A program made the translations under genes and the position numbers. Positions 27,196 to 36,803 of a stretch of 64,000 bases of DNA are shown here, in pieces. The stretch's first letter is position 1. Each line of letters starts with the position of its first letter. The stretch covers positions 62,001-126,000 of the forward strand of contig NZ_NQKI01000009.1 in assembly GCF_002269125.1 (NCBI RefSeq), in the 5' to 3' direction. The notes under the pieces were generated by a model. It did not search any database, was not told where the DNA came from, and worked only from the letters and a program-made list of their open reading frames with translations. Origin of the DNA: Pseudomonas lundensis. GTDB taxonomy: Bacteria > Pseudomonadota > Gammaproteobacteria > Pseudomonadales > Pseudomonadaceae.

Positions 27196-30051
27196 TCAGA
27201 GGTGCGGTTCGTCGTAGAGGTTGCGGTTCGACATTTGCTGGTTGATTTGCTCGATCTGCCGTTGCAGGTGCGGCTGTAATTCCCGAGCCAACGCGGCCGG
27301 GTCTTTGACGTCGCCTTGCACCGTGACGGACAGCGCCGCGTTGACATCAATTTTTTGATTGATCTTTGGCGGTTCGACCTTGAGCACTGGCTCAACCTTC
27401 GGCGGCATGACCAGCGGCGCCGGCGGTGTGGCACTTGCGAACGAACGCACCACGTCGCCCATGTTGACTGCGCCGGGCAGCACGCGTGACGCGTCCTGGT
27501 TGGCAGCCCTCTCCTGTTGCATGGGTGATGGGGACACTCGATCCGTGCCCGGGAACCGTGGCGTGGTGATCACAGCTGGAACCACAAAGGGATTTTGTAC
27601 ATTCGGGCCACGCGGGTCATACGGCACAGGGCTAACAACCACCGGCGCCGGCATGTCACCCGCTGGCTTGGCTTGAGGTTTCTCAGGTTCAGCGGGCTTT
27701 TCATCATCGCTGCCGAACCACGATTTACCCAGGCTGATACCCAGCGATTCGCCGCCCATGCTGCCGAGCAAGCCGCCAATCAGACCACCCACCGCCGTGC
27801 CCAAGATAGGCACCACGGAACCTATGGCCGCGCCGGCGGCAGCGCCTGCCAATGCACCGGCCATGTTGCCCGCTGCTGCGCCGTAGCCTTCGGCTTTCTC
27901 GTCCTGCGTTTCGGCATTCTGGAAGGTATCAACGCCCTTCATAACGCCTTCAAACAAGGCGGCACCCGGGATCACTTTGCTGGCTTTACCGACCAGTCCC
28001 ATTGCCCGCGCGGTACGGCTTGGCGGGACAGGTGGAACGGGCGGTACCGGTGGCCGGGGTGGCCGTGGCGGACCGCCACCGCGTCGACGCGTGTTGCGGT
28101 TGCTGCCGCGTCGACGGCGGCCTTGGCCACCGGCACCGCCACCCATCGCAGCCGCGTTCACGACAAAGACCTTTTGCGGCCCGGAGTCGTCACCGCCGTC
28201 TTCGTCGTTTTTGGCTTCGCGGAGCACATCCAGTACCTTGAGGCCGGTTTCGATGGGGTTGAAGCCTTTGCTTTCGCTGTCTGCTTCGTCCCCTTCGGCG
28301 GCATTGCCGTCACCGTCCTTTTTGCCGGCGAAAGCTTTAAGGCCTATCTCGGCGAGGGCCAGAACTTTGGAGCCTTTGCCCTCCTCCTTTTCATCGCCGT
28401 CGCCGGCGTTGGTGACAAAGACCTTCTGCACGCCTTTCCCATCACGGCCGCCCATCGCGCCCCGGGCCAGGTTAAACAGGCCCTTACCGATTTTAAGTGA
28501 GCCCCACAACCCTTGCAGGGTCAGGGCACCACCGGCCAGCACGGTCAGCCCCATTGCCAAGCCCGGGGTGCGGTCGCTGAGTGCGGTGATGCCCTTGGCC
28601 ACCGAGGTCAGCCCTTCGGCCACGCCGTCAGTGATCGGCCTAATGGCGTCACCCACCGAGCGCATGGCGTCGTCCATCGACTGGGCCATCTCGGCCCATT
28701 TCTGCGAAGACGATTCGCGACGCTCGCTGAGGTTTTTGTCGAGGATGCCGCTGGCATCGCGGGACTCGCGTTTGAGCTGGCCGTACAGCTCCTTGTTTTG
28801 CATATAGGCCGTGAGCGCAGCCTTGACCTGCATATCCGAAAAGATGTCGCCGGTGCGCAATGCCTGTTCCAGCGAGGCCATCATGGCCTTGGCTTTTTCG
28901 GGGTTGGCTTCCTTGCTGATTTGCGCGGTGGCTTCGGCCATTTGGGCGGCGCGCTTGGGGTCGGTCTGCTCGATGTATTTCTTGGCCAATGCCATGCTTG
29001 ACTCAAGCGTGGACATGCCTTCTTGCAGGCCTGTACGCATCGAGCCTTCGTAGTCGATACCGGCTTTACTGTAGGCATCAACGGTCTGTGACGACCCGAT
29101 TTTGTCCATCCAGTTTTTGATGTTGTTGGCCGCTTCGTCGGCGCCGCCCGCCGTTTTCATTTGCACCTGGAGCATGGCGCCCAGTTGGGTCACCGCATCC
29201 ATACCGGTGATGCCGAGCTTGCCCATGTTGGCCAACAGTTCAGGAAACCAGCGCGCCATGTCGCTGGCTTCAAAACTGCCCGCCTGCCCTTGAAAGGCGA
29301 TGGCTTCCAGTGCCTGCTGCATCTCTTTGGCGTCAGTGATCTTGGCGTTCTGCCCCAGGGCGTTGATCATCTTTGCCGTTTCAGCACTGCCCGAACCTTG
29401 GCCCACCACGAACTTGGCCGCCACCGGCGCGTATTCCAGCGCCTTCGCCAAGTCCATGCCGGCACCCACCAGTTCGTTGACCACGTTGGCCACTTCGTTG
29501 CGGGCCAGTCCGGTGTCACGCGAGGTGGTGATGATGGTGCGCGACATCTGTTGTTCTTGCGGGGCATTGGCCACGCCGGCCTTGATCGCGATGTCACGGA
29601 TGATTGCGTTGTAATCGGCGCTGACTTTGGTCGGGGCAGCCAGTGCGGCCACGCCGACAGCGGCCTTGCCTATGCTGCTTTTGACCGTGGCCCGGCCTTG
29701 GTTAATTTGCGTGTGACCTTTGGCTTTCAGGTCTGCTTGTTGCGCAGTGCGACCCAGCGCCTGATAGGCCTTGTCGAGACGACCGACCTCGATCCCTTGC
29801 TTGCGCAGGCTGTCGAGGTTGGCATTGAGTTTGTTAAGGAGTGTTGATGCGCCGGCGGCGCCGGTGTCGTGGGCTTTTTTCCATTCGTTGCGCAACCGGA
29901 TGGTGTCGCCGATCTGGCGTTGCATGACCCGGGCCTTGGCCCCGGCGGCTTCCAGTTTCTTGATCCGCCCTTCCACCTCTTTAAAGGCCGAGCCCACGGT
30001 GGAGCTGACGGCCCCACCGATCACCAGCCCGAGTGCGAGTTTGTTTGCCAT
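27196..30051 (-). CDS. T: Phage tail tape measure protein
   Basis: At 951 residues, the longest protein of the tail operon and a ruler for tail length. A coiled-coil start (EGRIKKLEAAGAKARVMQRQ), a TP901-type core around residues 140-400, a hydrophobic glycine/alanine-rich segment near 740-790 (AGALAGAAAGAAIGSVVPIL) that may insert in membranes, and a proline-rich linker. An Arg/Gly/Pro-rich low-complexity stretch lies near residue 640-680. Position after the tail-assembly gene E is standard. Confidence 0.92.
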   Translation of the reverse strand: MANKLALGLVIGGAVSSTVGSAFKEVEGRIKKLEAAGAKARVMQRQIGDTIRLRNEWKKAHDTGAAGASTLLNKLNANLDSLRKQGIEVGRLDKAYQALGRTAQQADLKAKGHTQINQGRATVKSSIGKAAVGVAALAAPTKVSADYNAIIRDIAIKAGVANAPQEQQMSRTIITTSRDTGLARNEVANVVNELVGAGMDLAKALEYAPVAAKFVVGQGSGSAETAKMINALGQNAKITDAKEMQQALEAIAFQGQAGSFEASDMARWFPELLANMGKLGITGMDAVTQLGAMLQVQMKTAGGADEAANNIKNWMDKIGSSQTVDAYSKAGIDYEGSMRTGLQEGMSTLESSMALAKKYIEQTDPKRAAQMAEATAQISKEANPEKAKAMMASLEQALRTGDIFSDMQVKAALTAYMQNKELYGQLKRESRDASGILDKNLSERRESSSQKWAEMAQSMDDAMRSVGDAIRPITDGVAEGLTSVAKGITALSDRTPGLAMGLTVLAGGALTLQGLWGSLKIGKGLFNLARGAMGGRDGKGVQKVFVTNAGDGDEKEEGKGSKVLALAEIGLKAFAGKKDGDGNAAEGDEADSESKGFNPIETGLKVLDVLREAKNDEDGGDDSGPQKVFVVNAAAMGGGAGGQGRRRRGSNRNTRRRGGGPPRPPRPPVPPVPPVPPSRTARAMGLVGKASKVIPGAALFEGVMKGVDTFQNAETQDEKAEGYGAAAGNMAGALAGAAAGAAIGSVVPILGTAVGGLIGGLLGSMGGESLGISLGKSWFGSDDEKPAEPEKPQAKPAGDMPAPVVVSPVPYDPRGPNVQNPFVVPAVITTPRFPGTDRVSPSPMQQERAANQDASRVLPGAVNMGDVVRSFASATPPAPLVMPPKVEPVLKVEPPKINQKIDVNAALSVTVQGDVKDPAALARELQPHLQRQIEQINQQMSNRNLYDEPHL

Positions 30052-30086
30052 CTGTTTGCCCTACCCTGTGATGCGCGGCAGGTGGC

Positions 30087-30203
30087 TCAGTCCGTGAGCC
30101 ACCAGATCATTTCCGAGAACGGCATGGCCATGATCTCGGCAGCGGAAAAGCTCGTTTCCGACGCCAAGCGCTTAGCCAGTTGTTTCAGGGTGACGGGGTT
30201 ACA
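30087..30203 (-). CDS. Frameshift extension (E'-like) of tail assembly protein E
   Basis: After the stop of gene E a second frame stays open for 38 codons (TLKQLAKRLASETSF, then EIMAMPFSEMIWWLTD) with no start codon of its own. The frame is offset by +1/-2 from E and also open across the end of E. In P2, Mu and lambda the equivalent protein is made by programmed frameshifting before the tape measure gene, so the same is likely here. Confidence 0.6.
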   Translation of the reverse strand, partial: CNPVTLKQLAKRLASETSFSAAEIMAMPFSEMIWWLTD

Positions 30204-30507
30204 GTTCGCTTTCGTCGACCAGACGAAAATAGCCTTCCTGCACGCGGTTGTAGTCCACTACCTTGAGCCCTTCCAGCTCGTTGGGGGCGACTTCGGTCAG
30301 GCTGGAAAACAAATGCAATTCACGCTTTTCGGCATCGCCACCGGAGACTGCGCCGGCAGCGCGTACGTCGCGCACCGTGGGTGCGCGCATCACCAGGGTG
30401 TCGGTTTTGACATTGTTCAGCTCGGTCGGATAACGCAGGGTCACGGTGACGCCTTCGTCGCTCAGTTTGAGCCAGCTCGGTACTTTCTTTTCAGTGGTGA
30501 TGGTCAT
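30199..30507 (-). CDS. E: Phage tail assembly protein gpE
   Basis: A 102-residue protein of the gpE/Mu gp41-type tail assembly chaperone family, located between the tube gene and the tape measure gene. Recognisable by VTLRYPTELNNVKTDTLVMR and the ELHLFSSLT segment. Probably also made as a longer product by ribosomal frameshifting into 30087-30203. Confidence 0.85.
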   Translation of the reverse strand: MTITTEKKVPSWLKLSDEGVTVTLRYPTELNNVKTDTLVMRAPTVRDVRAAGAVSGGDAEKRELHLFSSLTEVAPNELEGLKVVDYNRVQEGYFRLVDESEL

Positions 30508-30518
30508 GCGAGATTTCC

Positions 30519-31022
30519 TTATAGGCCCAGGGCGCTGCGTACATCTGCCATTTGGTCGACGCCATCAATCACGCGCACGCAATTGACCATGTCGATTTCG
30601 TAAATCACACGTCCTTCGACTTCCAATTTGTAATACTGGAGCGCCATCGCGTACTTGCTTTCAGCCTTTTCGCCGGGCTTCCAGTCGCCCATATCCAGCT
30701 CTTTGAGTAAGCCGCGCATGGTGGCGATGACGGGAGTGACTTTGCCGCCAAGTCCTTTGAAGGCACCGCGAAACACTGCGTTGCCGCTGGTCTGGTCGGC
30801 CAGGCCGAAAAACTTCATGGCCTCACGGCGCACGCCAATGGTGACGAAGCTGGCTTCGAGTTTTTCCAGACCCACGTCCAGTTCGATTTCACCGCCCATG
30901 CCGCCGCCCCGGAAGGATTCGGTTTTAACGGTGAGCTTGGGCAGGGTCACGGACGGCACGTCGCCGGCAAAGCTGATCCCGCCCATAAACAGGTGGGTGT
31001 CATACAGCACTTGAGGAATCAT
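30519..31022 (-). CDS. FII: Phage major tail tube protein FII
   Basis: A 167-residue tail tube subunit, P2 FII family: MIPQVLYDTHLFMGGISFAG start and the VKTESFRGGGMGGEIELDVG segment. It polymerises inside the contractile sheath. It directly follows the sheath gene in the operon. Confidence 0.93.
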   Translation of the reverse strand: MIPQVLYDTHLFMGGISFAGDVPSVTLPKLTVKTESFRGGGMGGEIELDVGLEKLEASFVTIGVRREAMKFFGLADQTSGNAVFRGAFKGLGGKVTPVIATMRGLLKELDMGDWKPGEKAESKYAMALQYYKLEVEGRVIYEIDMVNCVRVIDGVDQMADVRSALGL

Positions 31023-31034
31023 TGAGCGGCCTCC

Positions 31035-32207
31035 TTAGGCGGCGGGTTCCAGCACTTCGGTCAACCATTGGTTGCTGACTTCGACTCGGAAAATAGGGTT
31101 CTCGGCAGGCGGCACGTCGGTGAAACGAATGTTCCAGTACACCTTGCCCTGCTCCAGCTGGCTGGCCGTGTTGAGCGCGGTGTCGGCATAGACTTCAAAG
31201 TTGATCACCGCCCCCTGATTTTTCAGGTCGCGCATAAAGGCTTCGAGGCCGTCCGTCACGTCCTTGACGTAGGTTTTGGTGATCGAGCGGTCGACCGCCC
31301 ATTTGTGCCCAGCCAGAATCGCGTCCATCACGATGTCGACGGTGCGCACGCGGGTGACGAAGGCCCATTTGGAATCGGTCGACAGCGTGCGGTTGCCCCA
31401 CAGGCGGTAGCCGCCGTCGCGGATGATGGTGCTGATGTTGGCGTTGTTGAGCAGGTTGGCGCGGCTGGTTTCGTCGCCGTCCAAAAACTCGATGGGCCGC
31501 GAGGTGCCGGTGATGCCGACAAACTCCTTGTTCGACGGCGAGGCCCAGAAGCCGTACTCGGTGTCTGTCCAGGCGAACAGGCCCGCAGCAAAAGCTGAGG
31601 CCGGCGAATCAATCGTGGCACTGGTTACGGTGTCCCAGTGCTGCACCCCCGGGTCGACCATGTAGATGCGCTTGCTGCCGAACTCTTGCGCGTAGGCCAG
31701 TACGGCTTCGTCCGTGGTATTGGGCCCGTCGATAATGGCAATGGCGCGCAGCTTGCCGGCGAGAGCGTCCATCGCAGTGGCCACCGCTTGGGTGGCGGAA
31801 TGCTTGGGCGCGATCAACAGACGCGGCTGGGCATTAAAACGGCTTTTGCCGTCGAGCAAGGCTTGCAGGCCGGTACGCTGACCCGAGGCCAGCACGCCGC
31901 CGATGATGGCCGAGGTTTGCAGCGCGGCGTCTTCCAGCACGGCCACGCCGCAGGCGACGATCACGGCTTTGGCTTTCAAGAACACAGCCTTGGCCGCGCG
32001 GGTGATGGCAGCGTCTTCACCGAACGCGGCAATGGCTTCGCGCTCGCTGGTCAACAGCACCAGGTCATTGGGTTTGGCCGATGCGGCCGGGCTGACGGTG
32101 AAGGTGTCGCAAAGGCCGATGATAGAGGTCGACGGCAGCGCAATGGTACGCGCGCCGGTATCGACCAGCGCGACGGTGACGCCGTGAAAACGGCTGGTTG
32201 TGCTCAT
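31035..32207 (-). CDS. FI: Phage tail sheath protein FI
   Basis: A 390-residue contractile sheath subunit, P2 FI family. It opens FHGVTVALVDTGARTIALPS, contains FGSKRIYMVDPGVQ and RLWGNRTLS, and ends QWLTEVLE. ATG at 32207 follows GGAG by 9 bases; an earlier in-frame start at 32231 is less likely. Its presence makes the prophage myovirus-like. Confidence 0.93.
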   Translation of the reverse strand: MSTTSRFHGVTVALVDTGARTIALPSTSIIGLCDTFTVSPAASAKPNDLVLLTSEREAIAAFGEDAAITRAAKAVFLKAKAVIVACGVAVLEDAALQTSAIIGGVLASGQRTGLQALLDGKSRFNAQPRLLIAPKHSATQAVATAMDALAGKLRAIAIIDGPNTTDEAVLAYAQEFGSKRIYMVDPGVQHWDTVTSATIDSPASAFAAGLFAWTDTEYGFWASPSNKEFVGITGTSRPIEFLDGDETSRANLLNNANISTIIRDGGYRLWGNRTLSTDSKWAFVTRVRTVDIVMDAILAGHKWAVDRSITKTYVKDVTDGLEAFMRDLKNQGAVINFEVYADTALNTASQLEQGKVYWNIRFTDVPPAENPIFRVEVSNQWLTEVLEPAA

Positions 32208-32230
32208 AGGGTCATGCTCCAGAAACGACA

Positions 32231-32251
32231 AAGCCCCGCAGTGCGGGGCTT
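32231..32251 (-). terminator. Hairpin between fibre-assembly and sheath genes
   Basis: AAGCCCCGC and GCGGGGCTT form a strong nine-base stem. Followed on the minus strand only by TGTCGTTT, so it may be a partial terminator that lowers downstream expression. Confidence 0.5.
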
Positions 32252-32285
32252 GTGTAGTGTGTTGAACTTAGGGTTAGCGCTCTGG

Positions 32286-32660
32286 CTATTCAGGCCACTG
32301 ATACAGCGCCTGAATCTCATTGAAACGTTTGATGCCAGCATCCCGGACGGCTTCCCAGCCCGGCTCACCCATGACCTGCATGCGGTTCGCTTCGGCAAAG
32401 AAGCGGTCAGATCCGCTAACGGGTTCGGCGTAGGCTCCCAGTCTCAAACGCTCAATGTCTTCACGCGTCTGTTCGATCACAGGAAAGGGCTGCTTGGTAA
32501 TTTCCCCGTCTGTGCCCAGTGTCCAGATACCGTCTGCTTCACAGATCAGTTTTTGCCATAGCACTGAGTCGACTTCGATAGCATCGTCAGGGATGACGTG
32601 AGTGCCCTTGATCAGACGCAGGTTGAGTGTTCCGTCTGGGTGAAACGTCGCATATTTCAT
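32286..32660 (-). CDS. Phage tail fibre assembly chaperone-like protein
   Basis: A 124-residue protein directly after the tail fibre gene, the standard place for the assembly chaperone (P2 gpG-like). It opens MKYATFHPDGTLNLRLIKG and lacks obvious catalytic motifs. Assignment rests on position and general character. Confidence 0.7.
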   Translation of the reverse strand: MKYATFHPDGTLNLRLIKGTHVIPDDAIEVDSVLWQKLICEADGIWTLGTDGEITKQPFPVIEQTREDIERLRLGAYAEPVSGSDRFFAEANRMQVMGEPGWEAVRDAGIKRFNEIQALYQWPE

Positions 32661-32669
32661 AATGTGAAC

Positions 32670-34130
32670 TCAATTGCCTACTGCGATGTAAGAGAGGCCC
32701 GCAGAACCTGTCACGCCAGTGTTGTAAGTTTTAAAGCTGTCGTTTGAAACTGCACCGCCGTTCGCCCCGTTCACGCCATCGCTAAGTCTGACGGTGTAGT
32801 CGCCTGATGAAGCGTTGTTGTACGCCCCTACAATCACAGCCCCGGCATCATTAGGGAACGGAATAGGGAAACGTGTAGTGTTGATTGCAGAGCCTGTGAG
32901 CGAGATGGCAGCACTCCATTGGACAATCCAGCCGTTTAGCCACGTTGGCAAAATGATGTAGCCAGTTCGGCCAATCACCATCTGAAACCCCCAGCGCAAT
33001 TTCTTAGGCGTGACGATGGTGCTGTTGTCGGTGCCGGCATTGACCTGCATCTGAGTGGCGATACCTGCGATGCCCAATGCACTCTCGGTGGCTTGAACAA
33101 CCTTCTTGGCGATGGCTTGAAATACCCGCAATGCGCTCATTGGCTTGTTGGTATCAGCACCGGTTTCCGCTTCGCTTTGGCTGGCAAAGGCAACGCCATA
33201 GCCGGCGAGTGAGTTGGGCGTACCTGTCAGGGCTGAAAATCTAAGATTGGTCAATCCTGAACCCTCACCGGTAATCGGCCCTGCTATTTCCACGCCGTCA
33301 GCCGAGATGCGCATGCCATTGCCGTTGACCCAAGGCGTTGCCCCCAACGCCATAAACGCCCGCGTAACTGTTCCGTAACTTCCCAGAAACCCAACCCCGG
33401 CCTTCTCTCCACCAAACTGCCCGGCAATGACTCCAGCAGCCCAAGTCTGCGACTCAACAGTTCGAATATAAAGGCTCTTGGCATCGGTCAAATTGATCGC
33501 GCCCGTCAGTGTTCCGCCCGTGAGGGGTAAAGCATCGGTGATGCCGTACCCCTTTAACGTGGTGGGGTTGCTGCCTGCGACCACAATGCCCCGGGTATTG
33601 ATCTCAACCTTGGTGTAAGTGCCCGCTGGACGCGTAGGCGGCAGCACATTGGTAAACCAGGTGTCCACGTACTCGCGGGTCGCCAGAACGATGGAGGGGT
33701 CAATCTTCAATTCAATGTTCGACGTGCTACTGACAATCAAGTTGAGCCGAATGATTTGCGTACGCCCTGAACCTTGGGTCAGCAGCGGCTTGAACGTGGG
33801 GGCGCAGTTGGCAACGGCCACCAGATCGCCGGCGGCGTCGTACAGACCGATTTCACGCACCCACCAGCCACCTTCGTTTTCCGGGATGACCTGTTCGGCG
33901 ATGATGACGCTGGCATTCTTGGGATCAACCTTCACCTGGTTCAACGGCGCGCGGCGTCGCTCGTTGATGAGCTTGGTTTGCAACCGATCAGGCATCGGCT
34001 CAGTGCCGTTAGCATCCCCCACGGCCATTTTGGAGAATGTCCACGGGATGCCCAAGGCGTCGGCATTGGCTTGTTTTGCCTCACCGATGGCGGTGAGGAT
34101 GGCGAAGAATTGGCTGTTTTGATCGGTCAT
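32670..34130 (-). CDS. H: Phage tail fibre protein gpH-like
   Basis: A 486-residue tail fibre. The N-terminal ~150 residues are the P2 gpH-type baseplate attachment domain (GIPWTFSKMAVGDANG, GGWWVREIGLYDAAGDLVAV). The middle has short collagen- or triple-helix-like repeats (LPLTGGTLTGAI), and the C-terminus is a gp53-like tip that would bind the host receptor. Its stop overlaps nothing; the gpI gene precedes with a 4-base overlap. Confidence 0.9.
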   Translation of the reverse strand: MTDQNSQFFAILTAIGEAKQANADALGIPWTFSKMAVGDANGTEPMPDRLQTKLINERRRAPLNQVKVDPKNASVIIAEQVIPENEGGWWVREIGLYDAAGDLVAVANCAPTFKPLLTQGSGRTQIIRLNLIVSSTSNIELKIDPSIVLATREYVDTWFTNVLPPTRPAGTYTKVEINTRGIVVAGSNPTTLKGYGITDALPLTGGTLTGAINLTDAKSLYIRTVESQTWAAGVIAGQFGGEKAGVGFLGSYGTVTRAFMALGATPWVNGNGMRISADGVEIAGPITGEGSGLTNLRFSALTGTPNSLAGYGVAFASQSEAETGADTNKPMSALRVFQAIAKKVVQATESALGIAGIATQMQVNAGTDNSTIVTPKKLRWGFQMVIGRTGYIILPTWLNGWIVQWSAAISLTGSAINTTRFPIPFPNDAGAVIVGAYNNASSGDYTVRLSDGVNGANGGAVSNDSFKTYNTGVTGSAGLSYIAVGN

Positions 34131-34729
34131 GGGTAAATGTCCATCGTGTCGATATGATGTTCGCGGCCGCCGATTGGCACGTAGCCACTGACGTCGATGT
34201 CCCGTTGAGTCGGGGGGTAAACGCTGAGTTCGTCGCCCTCGTAAACACAGGCGCCCATGAAGACCGTGCCGCTGGTTTCCAGGCTAATGGCCAAGCCGCT
34301 CATGTGGCGGCTGACAGGACGGGCGTCGTCGATCAGAGCGGTCAGCTCTTGGTACATTTCCTCGGTGATGCCGGTTTCCAACACGCCGACTTTGAGGGCG
34401 AAGGTGCCCGGCTCGCCCTGCGGCACGGTTTGCCACCACTCGATCACTTCCAGCAGGTAGCCGAGCGGCTCGACCACGCGGCGTAACGCGCCGATGGTGC
34501 CCTTGTACGCGTGGATGAAAAACGTCGACTCAATCGCGGCGCGCTTGGTCTGTTCGCTCCAGCGGTTGTCCCAACGGTCTACCGACCATGCCCACGCCAA
34601 CTGGTGCAGCAAGTGGACCGGGCAGGTTCGCGCGTTGTACAGGGTGCGAATCGGAATCGCGGGGTTGTGGTCAATCGCCGCTTCGATGCCCCGCTCCAGT
34701 TGGGTGCTGTTGAGCGGCAACAGGCTCAT
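34127..34729 (-). CDS. I: Phage tail protein I
   Basis: A 200-residue baseplate wedge protein, P2 gpI family: LLPLNSTQLERGIEAA, AWAWSVDRWDNRWSE, and YKGTIGALRRVVEPLGY are the family segments. It overlaps gpJ by four bases and is followed with overlap by the fibre gene. Confidence 0.92.
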   Translation of the reverse strand: MSLLPLNSTQLERGIEAAIDHNPAIPIRTLYNARTCPVHLLHQLAWAWSVDRWDNRWSEQTKRAAIESTFFIHAYKGTIGALRRVVEPLGYLLEVIEWWQTVPQGEPGTFALKVGVLETGITEEMYQELTALIDDARPVSRHMSGLAISLETSGTVFMGACVYEGDELSVYPPTQRDIDVSGYVPIGGREHHIDTMDIYP

Positions 34730-35613
34730 CCGGCACCGCCTTGGGTCACGCTGTAGCCGGTGCAGTAGGCGGCTTGATGCTTGGCCCGTGGAATATCGAC
34801 CCAGCCCGGTAAGTCCACACGGCTAACACCGGTGATGTGCAGTTGCGCATCAATCGCCGAGCGGGCGACTTCCACGCCCAGACGCCGACGCGGGTTGATC
34901 CATGACGCGAGGCGTCGGGTCGCTTCGGCAAGAATCGCTTCGTTTTCAGAGCCGGTACCGGCCATGTGCAGCACGGCGTCAATGCGGTACTCCTTCACTT
35001 CGGCGCTGCGCACCGTGAGCCGGTCCCCGACCGGGCGAATGTCTTCGTCGCTGAGGTACTCCAGCACCTTGGCCAGCAGCGCTGGATCGGCCACGCCGTT
35101 GCCCTCCAGGTGCAACACTGTGACCACTACGTGAGCCGGGCTTGGGCTTTCGGCCTGAGCATCGGCCACCAGCGCCGAGGCGTTGCGCGCGTGCAGGATG
35201 TAGCTGTTGCGCGGCCCAGCGGTGGTCAGGCCCTCGTACACCAGCTGGATGCGCTCGCGTAACGCGTCATCCAGCTCCATCACCTGCGGCACCGGCGGCA
35301 CGCTTTGCAGATCGGCTTCCTGAATCACCAAGCGTTTGAGCCGCACGTTAGCCGCGAGGTGATCGAGGTCGGTGCGCTGGGCGTAGGCCAACAGCAGCGA
35401 CTTGGAGGCATCGTTGATCCGCGCGCGGATCTGCAACCGGCGATACGCGCCCAGTTCCAGCAGCTTGACCACTGGATCGCTCTCCAGCTCCGCGTTCCAG
35501 TTGTCGCCCATGTAAGCGCGAAACACCACCAGTTCCTCCTGATAGGCGTCTTCAAAGTCCAGCGATTCCAGCACTTCCGGTGACGGCAGGGCCGACAAAT
35601 CCACGGTACTCAT
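34726..35613 (-). CDS. J: Phage baseplate assembly protein gpJ
   Basis: A 295-residue baseplate wedge protein, P2 gpJ family (Mu gp47-like fold): VDLSALPSPEVLESLDFED at the start, LGAYRRLQIRARINDA in the middle and ARRLMRNC-free natural ending with the standard frame. Overlaps gpW and gpI by four bases each, so tightly coupled. Confidence 0.92.
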   Translation of the reverse strand: MSTVDLSALPSPEVLESLDFEDAYQEELVVFRAYMGDNWNAELESDPVVKLLELGAYRRLQIRARINDASKSLLLAYAQRTDLDHLAANVRLKRLVIQEADLQSVPPVPQVMELDDALRERIQLVYEGLTTAGPRNSYILHARNASALVADAQAESPSPAHVVVTVLHLEGNGVADPALLAKVLEYLSDEDIRPVGDRLTVRSAEVKEYRIDAVLHMAGTGSENEAILAEATRRLASWINPRRRLGVEVARSAIDAQLHITGVSRVDLPGWVDIPRAKHQAAYCTGYSVTQGGAG

Positions 35614-35936
35614 GCACTCACCTCCATTGCTACGGCATCGCCCAGGTACTGGCCCTTGAGTTCAAAACTGATGACGCCTTCGAGCACTGCCGAGACGCGC
35701 ACCGACTGCAATTTGAAGCGCGGCTCCCAGAGGTTCAGGGCGTGGGCGACTTCGGCCTGTACCGCGCTTTTCCAGCCCGCCGTGATCGGCATGTCGACAA
35801 AGCGGCGCAACTGGCAGCCGTAGGCCGGTCGCATGCGCCGACTGCCCACCGGGGTGGTGAGGATGTCGGCAATGGATTGGCGCAAATGCTCAACGCCGGA
35901 AAGGGCCGCGCCGGTGTGGCGATCCATTCCGATCAT
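35610..35936 (-). CDS. W: Phage baseplate protein gpW (gp25-like)
   Basis: A 108-residue gp25-like/lysozyme-type baseplate protein. It has the family segment LRQSIADILTTPVGSRRMRP followed by YGCQLRRFVD. It acts in baseplate wedge assembly. Confidence 0.9.
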   Translation of the reverse strand: MIGMDRHTGAALSGVEHLRQSIADILTTPVGSRRMRPAYGCQLRRFVDMPITAGWKSAVQAEVAHALNLWEPRFKLQSVRVSAVLEGVISFELKGQYLGDAVAMEVSA

Positions 35937-35942
35937 GGCGGG

Positions 35943-36167
35943 TTACTCCGTGAGGCGTTCAAAGTCCGGGTGGGTGCCGAGAAACTGGAACTGCTGATCG
36001 TCCGCCGCGTGGACACGGCCTTTGGCGACGGGCAGCGCGGCGCCGCTGGGCAGGATGAGGGTGCGTGAGGTGTAGACCTTGTCGCGAAAGACGCGAGCCG
36101 GACTCAATACCGGGGCGTTCTTTTCCAGCGCCGGGACGGTGGCTTTGTCGTCAGGTGTTTTGCTCAT
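35943..36167 (-). CDS. Small phage protein between gpV and gpW
   Basis: A 74-residue protein of unknown function. The C-terminal half (RTLILPSGAALPVAKGRVHA) recurs, to my knowledge, in baseplate regions of pseudomonad prophages, but no role is known. Spacing to gpW is 6 bases. Confidence 0.6.
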   Translation of the reverse strand: MSKTPDDKATVPALEKNAPVLSPARVFRDKVYTSRTLILPSGAALPVAKGRVHAADDQQFQFLGTHPDFERLTE

Positions 36168-36209
36168 GGTGTTCTCCAGGTAATAAAAACCTCGCCGTAG
36201 CGAGGTTGG

Positions 36210-36803
36210 TTAAGACGGTATGCCCGTTAATCCCGCACCGGGAGTTACGCCTTTGTGGGTGTGCGTCGATCCCACATTCAGCCCGTTGTGAGTCAAGCTC
36301 GATCCGTTGATCACCACGTCGCCATTCAGGGTGATTTTCCCGGTCAGGTTGATCGCTTCGGCCTTGACAGTAATTGCGCTGTCGGTGACCACCGCCGAGC
36401 TGCCGCCGACCTCGATTGTCACAGTGCCGCTGGGCAAGGTGATGGTGTAGCTCTTGGCCTGCCAGTCGTAGACCAGCGAGCCTCCATCATCAAACCGCCA
36501 CACTTCGACATGATCACGATTGTCAGGCGGTGCCCCGGCGTCGCCGTACAAGCCCGGCACAAAGGTGCCCATGCCTGCCTGACCGCTGGGGTTGAACAGC
36601 ACACCCTGCTCGCCAAGGCTCGGTGAGCGCCAGTGCCGGGCCTTGCCCGCCGCCACGCTGTGCCAACGCACCCAGGCGCTGGTCCAGTTGCCAGTAGAGA
36701 CCCGACAGGCCGGTGGCGATGCCGCCAAGTCCACGGCGACCACATAGCACGGGATCAGCATGGCCGCGATCATGCGGTCATGTTCGGCGATGGCGTAGCT
36801 CAT
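36210..36803 (-). CDS. V: Phage baseplate spike protein gpV
   Basis: A 197-residue baseplate assembly protein V. An OB-fold near residues 25-95, a beta-helix (TITLPSGTVTIEVGGSSAVV), and the metal-binding tip THTHKG near the C-terminus, the iron site of the P2 spike. It pierces the outer membrane. Overlaps the upstream gene by one base. Confidence 0.92.
   Translation of the reverse strand: MSYAIAEHDRMIAAMLIPCYVVAVDLAASPPACRVSTGNWTSAWVRWHSVAAGKARHWRSPSLGEQGVLFNPSGQAGMGTFVPGLYGDAGAPPDNRDHVEVWRFDDGGSLVYDWQAKSYTITLPSGTVTIEVGGSSAVVTDSAITVKAEAINLTGKITLNGDVVINGSSLTHNGLNVGSTHTHKGVTPGAGLTGIPS

Noticed and set aside
27977..28807. Long plus-strand frame opposite the tape measure gene
   Set aside because: Shadow of a GC-rich gene; composition is proline/serine low complexity without homologue.
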